Source of the DNA: Leptospira bourretii | Lineage (GTDB): Bacteria > Spirochaetota > Leptospiria > Leptospirales > Leptospiraceae | Assembly: GCF_004770145.1 (NCBI RefSeq) | Contig: NZ_RQFW01000018.1 | Location: forward strand, 1 to 64,000 | Reading direction: 5' to 3' | Length of the DNA: 64,000 nucleotides | Part shown: positions 63,979 to 64,000 of the stretch, one piece after another | Layout of the letters: the number at the start of each line of letters is the position of its first letter | Position numbering within the stretch: the stretch's first letter is position 1 | Program-made: the position numbers and the translations under genes | The notes under the pieces: model-generated | The model's database searches: none | What the model was told of the DNA's origin: nothing | Seen by the model: the letters and a program-made list of their open reading frames with translations, nothing else

Positions 63979-64000
63979 AGGTTAGTTTTTCCCGAGTTTG

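Noticed and set aside
1..64000. CRISPR arrays, tRNA or rRNA genes, insertion sequences, prophage genes
   Set aside because: I looked for them on both strands and found no repeat arrays, transposase, integrase or RNA gene signatures.

Overview
The window looks like chromosomal DNA of a spirochaete of the genus Leptospira, most likely a free-living (saprophytic-clade) species. The grounds are a fliY-fliO-fliP-fliQ-fliR-flhB-flhA export operon whose FliY carries an N-terminal FliM-like CheY-binding motif, many lipoproteins with loose spirochaetal lipoboxes, frequent GTG/TTG starts, an AT-rich composition, and gene families I recognise from that genus. This assignment is an inference from gene content; no rRNA or tRNA gene is present to confirm it. 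No insertion sequence, CRISPR array or prophage was seen.

Layout: (1) 1-822 is gene-poor. (2) 823-10775 holds envelope proteins (two lipoproteins, a CsgG-like lipoprotein, an SH3 protein), dps, two alpha/beta hydrolases, an aminotransferase and an XPB-type helicase. (3) 11110-19162 is dusA plus the flagellar export operon, with stop/start overlaps at most junctions. (4) 19257-24920 has a DUF971 protein, a symporter-phosphatidylserine decarboxylase fusion, an outer-membrane protein, an ArsC-like protein, lpxD and an OmpA-like protein. (5) 24917-37911 is an accessory-looking stretch: glycosyltransferases, a rhodanese/pentahaem cytochrome pair, DUF4395, an XRE-cupin regulator, then a plus-strand run of a rhodanese lipoprotein, a small exported protein, a beta-barrel, a second rhodanese-like lipoprotein and a second pentahaem cytochrome. 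(6) 37871-49847 is a long minus-strand series: metZ, a MacAB-like exporter, mtaB, a TPR protein, clpC, an McsA-McsB-like fusion and lolD/lolE. (7) 49908-56103 has two membrane proteins, a YwqK-type MORN protein, an MscS channel, aroB, a NUDIX hydrolase, rnc and acpP. (8) 56480-61103 is a plus-strand block (third rhodanese lipoprotein, DUF1538 membrane protein, triple PII-like protein) sitting between acpP and fabG. (9) 61232-63978 is fabG, plsX, rpmF and hisG.

The most interesting candidate system is the pairing, twice in 11 kb, of a tandem-rhodanese protein with a pentahaem c-type cytochrome, together with a family of three tandem-rhodanese lipoproteins that share N- and C-terminal signatures; one member has lost its catalytic cysteine. 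I infer an extracytoplasmic sulfane-sulfur or redox system, with no direct evidence for its substrate. Other notable items are a fusion of an McsA zinc finger to a shortened McsB-type kinase domain beside clpC, the symporter-decarboxylase fusion, the DUF1538/triple-PII pair inserted in the fatty-acid cluster, and a perfect 15-bp inverted repeat inside a cytochrome signal-peptide coding region.
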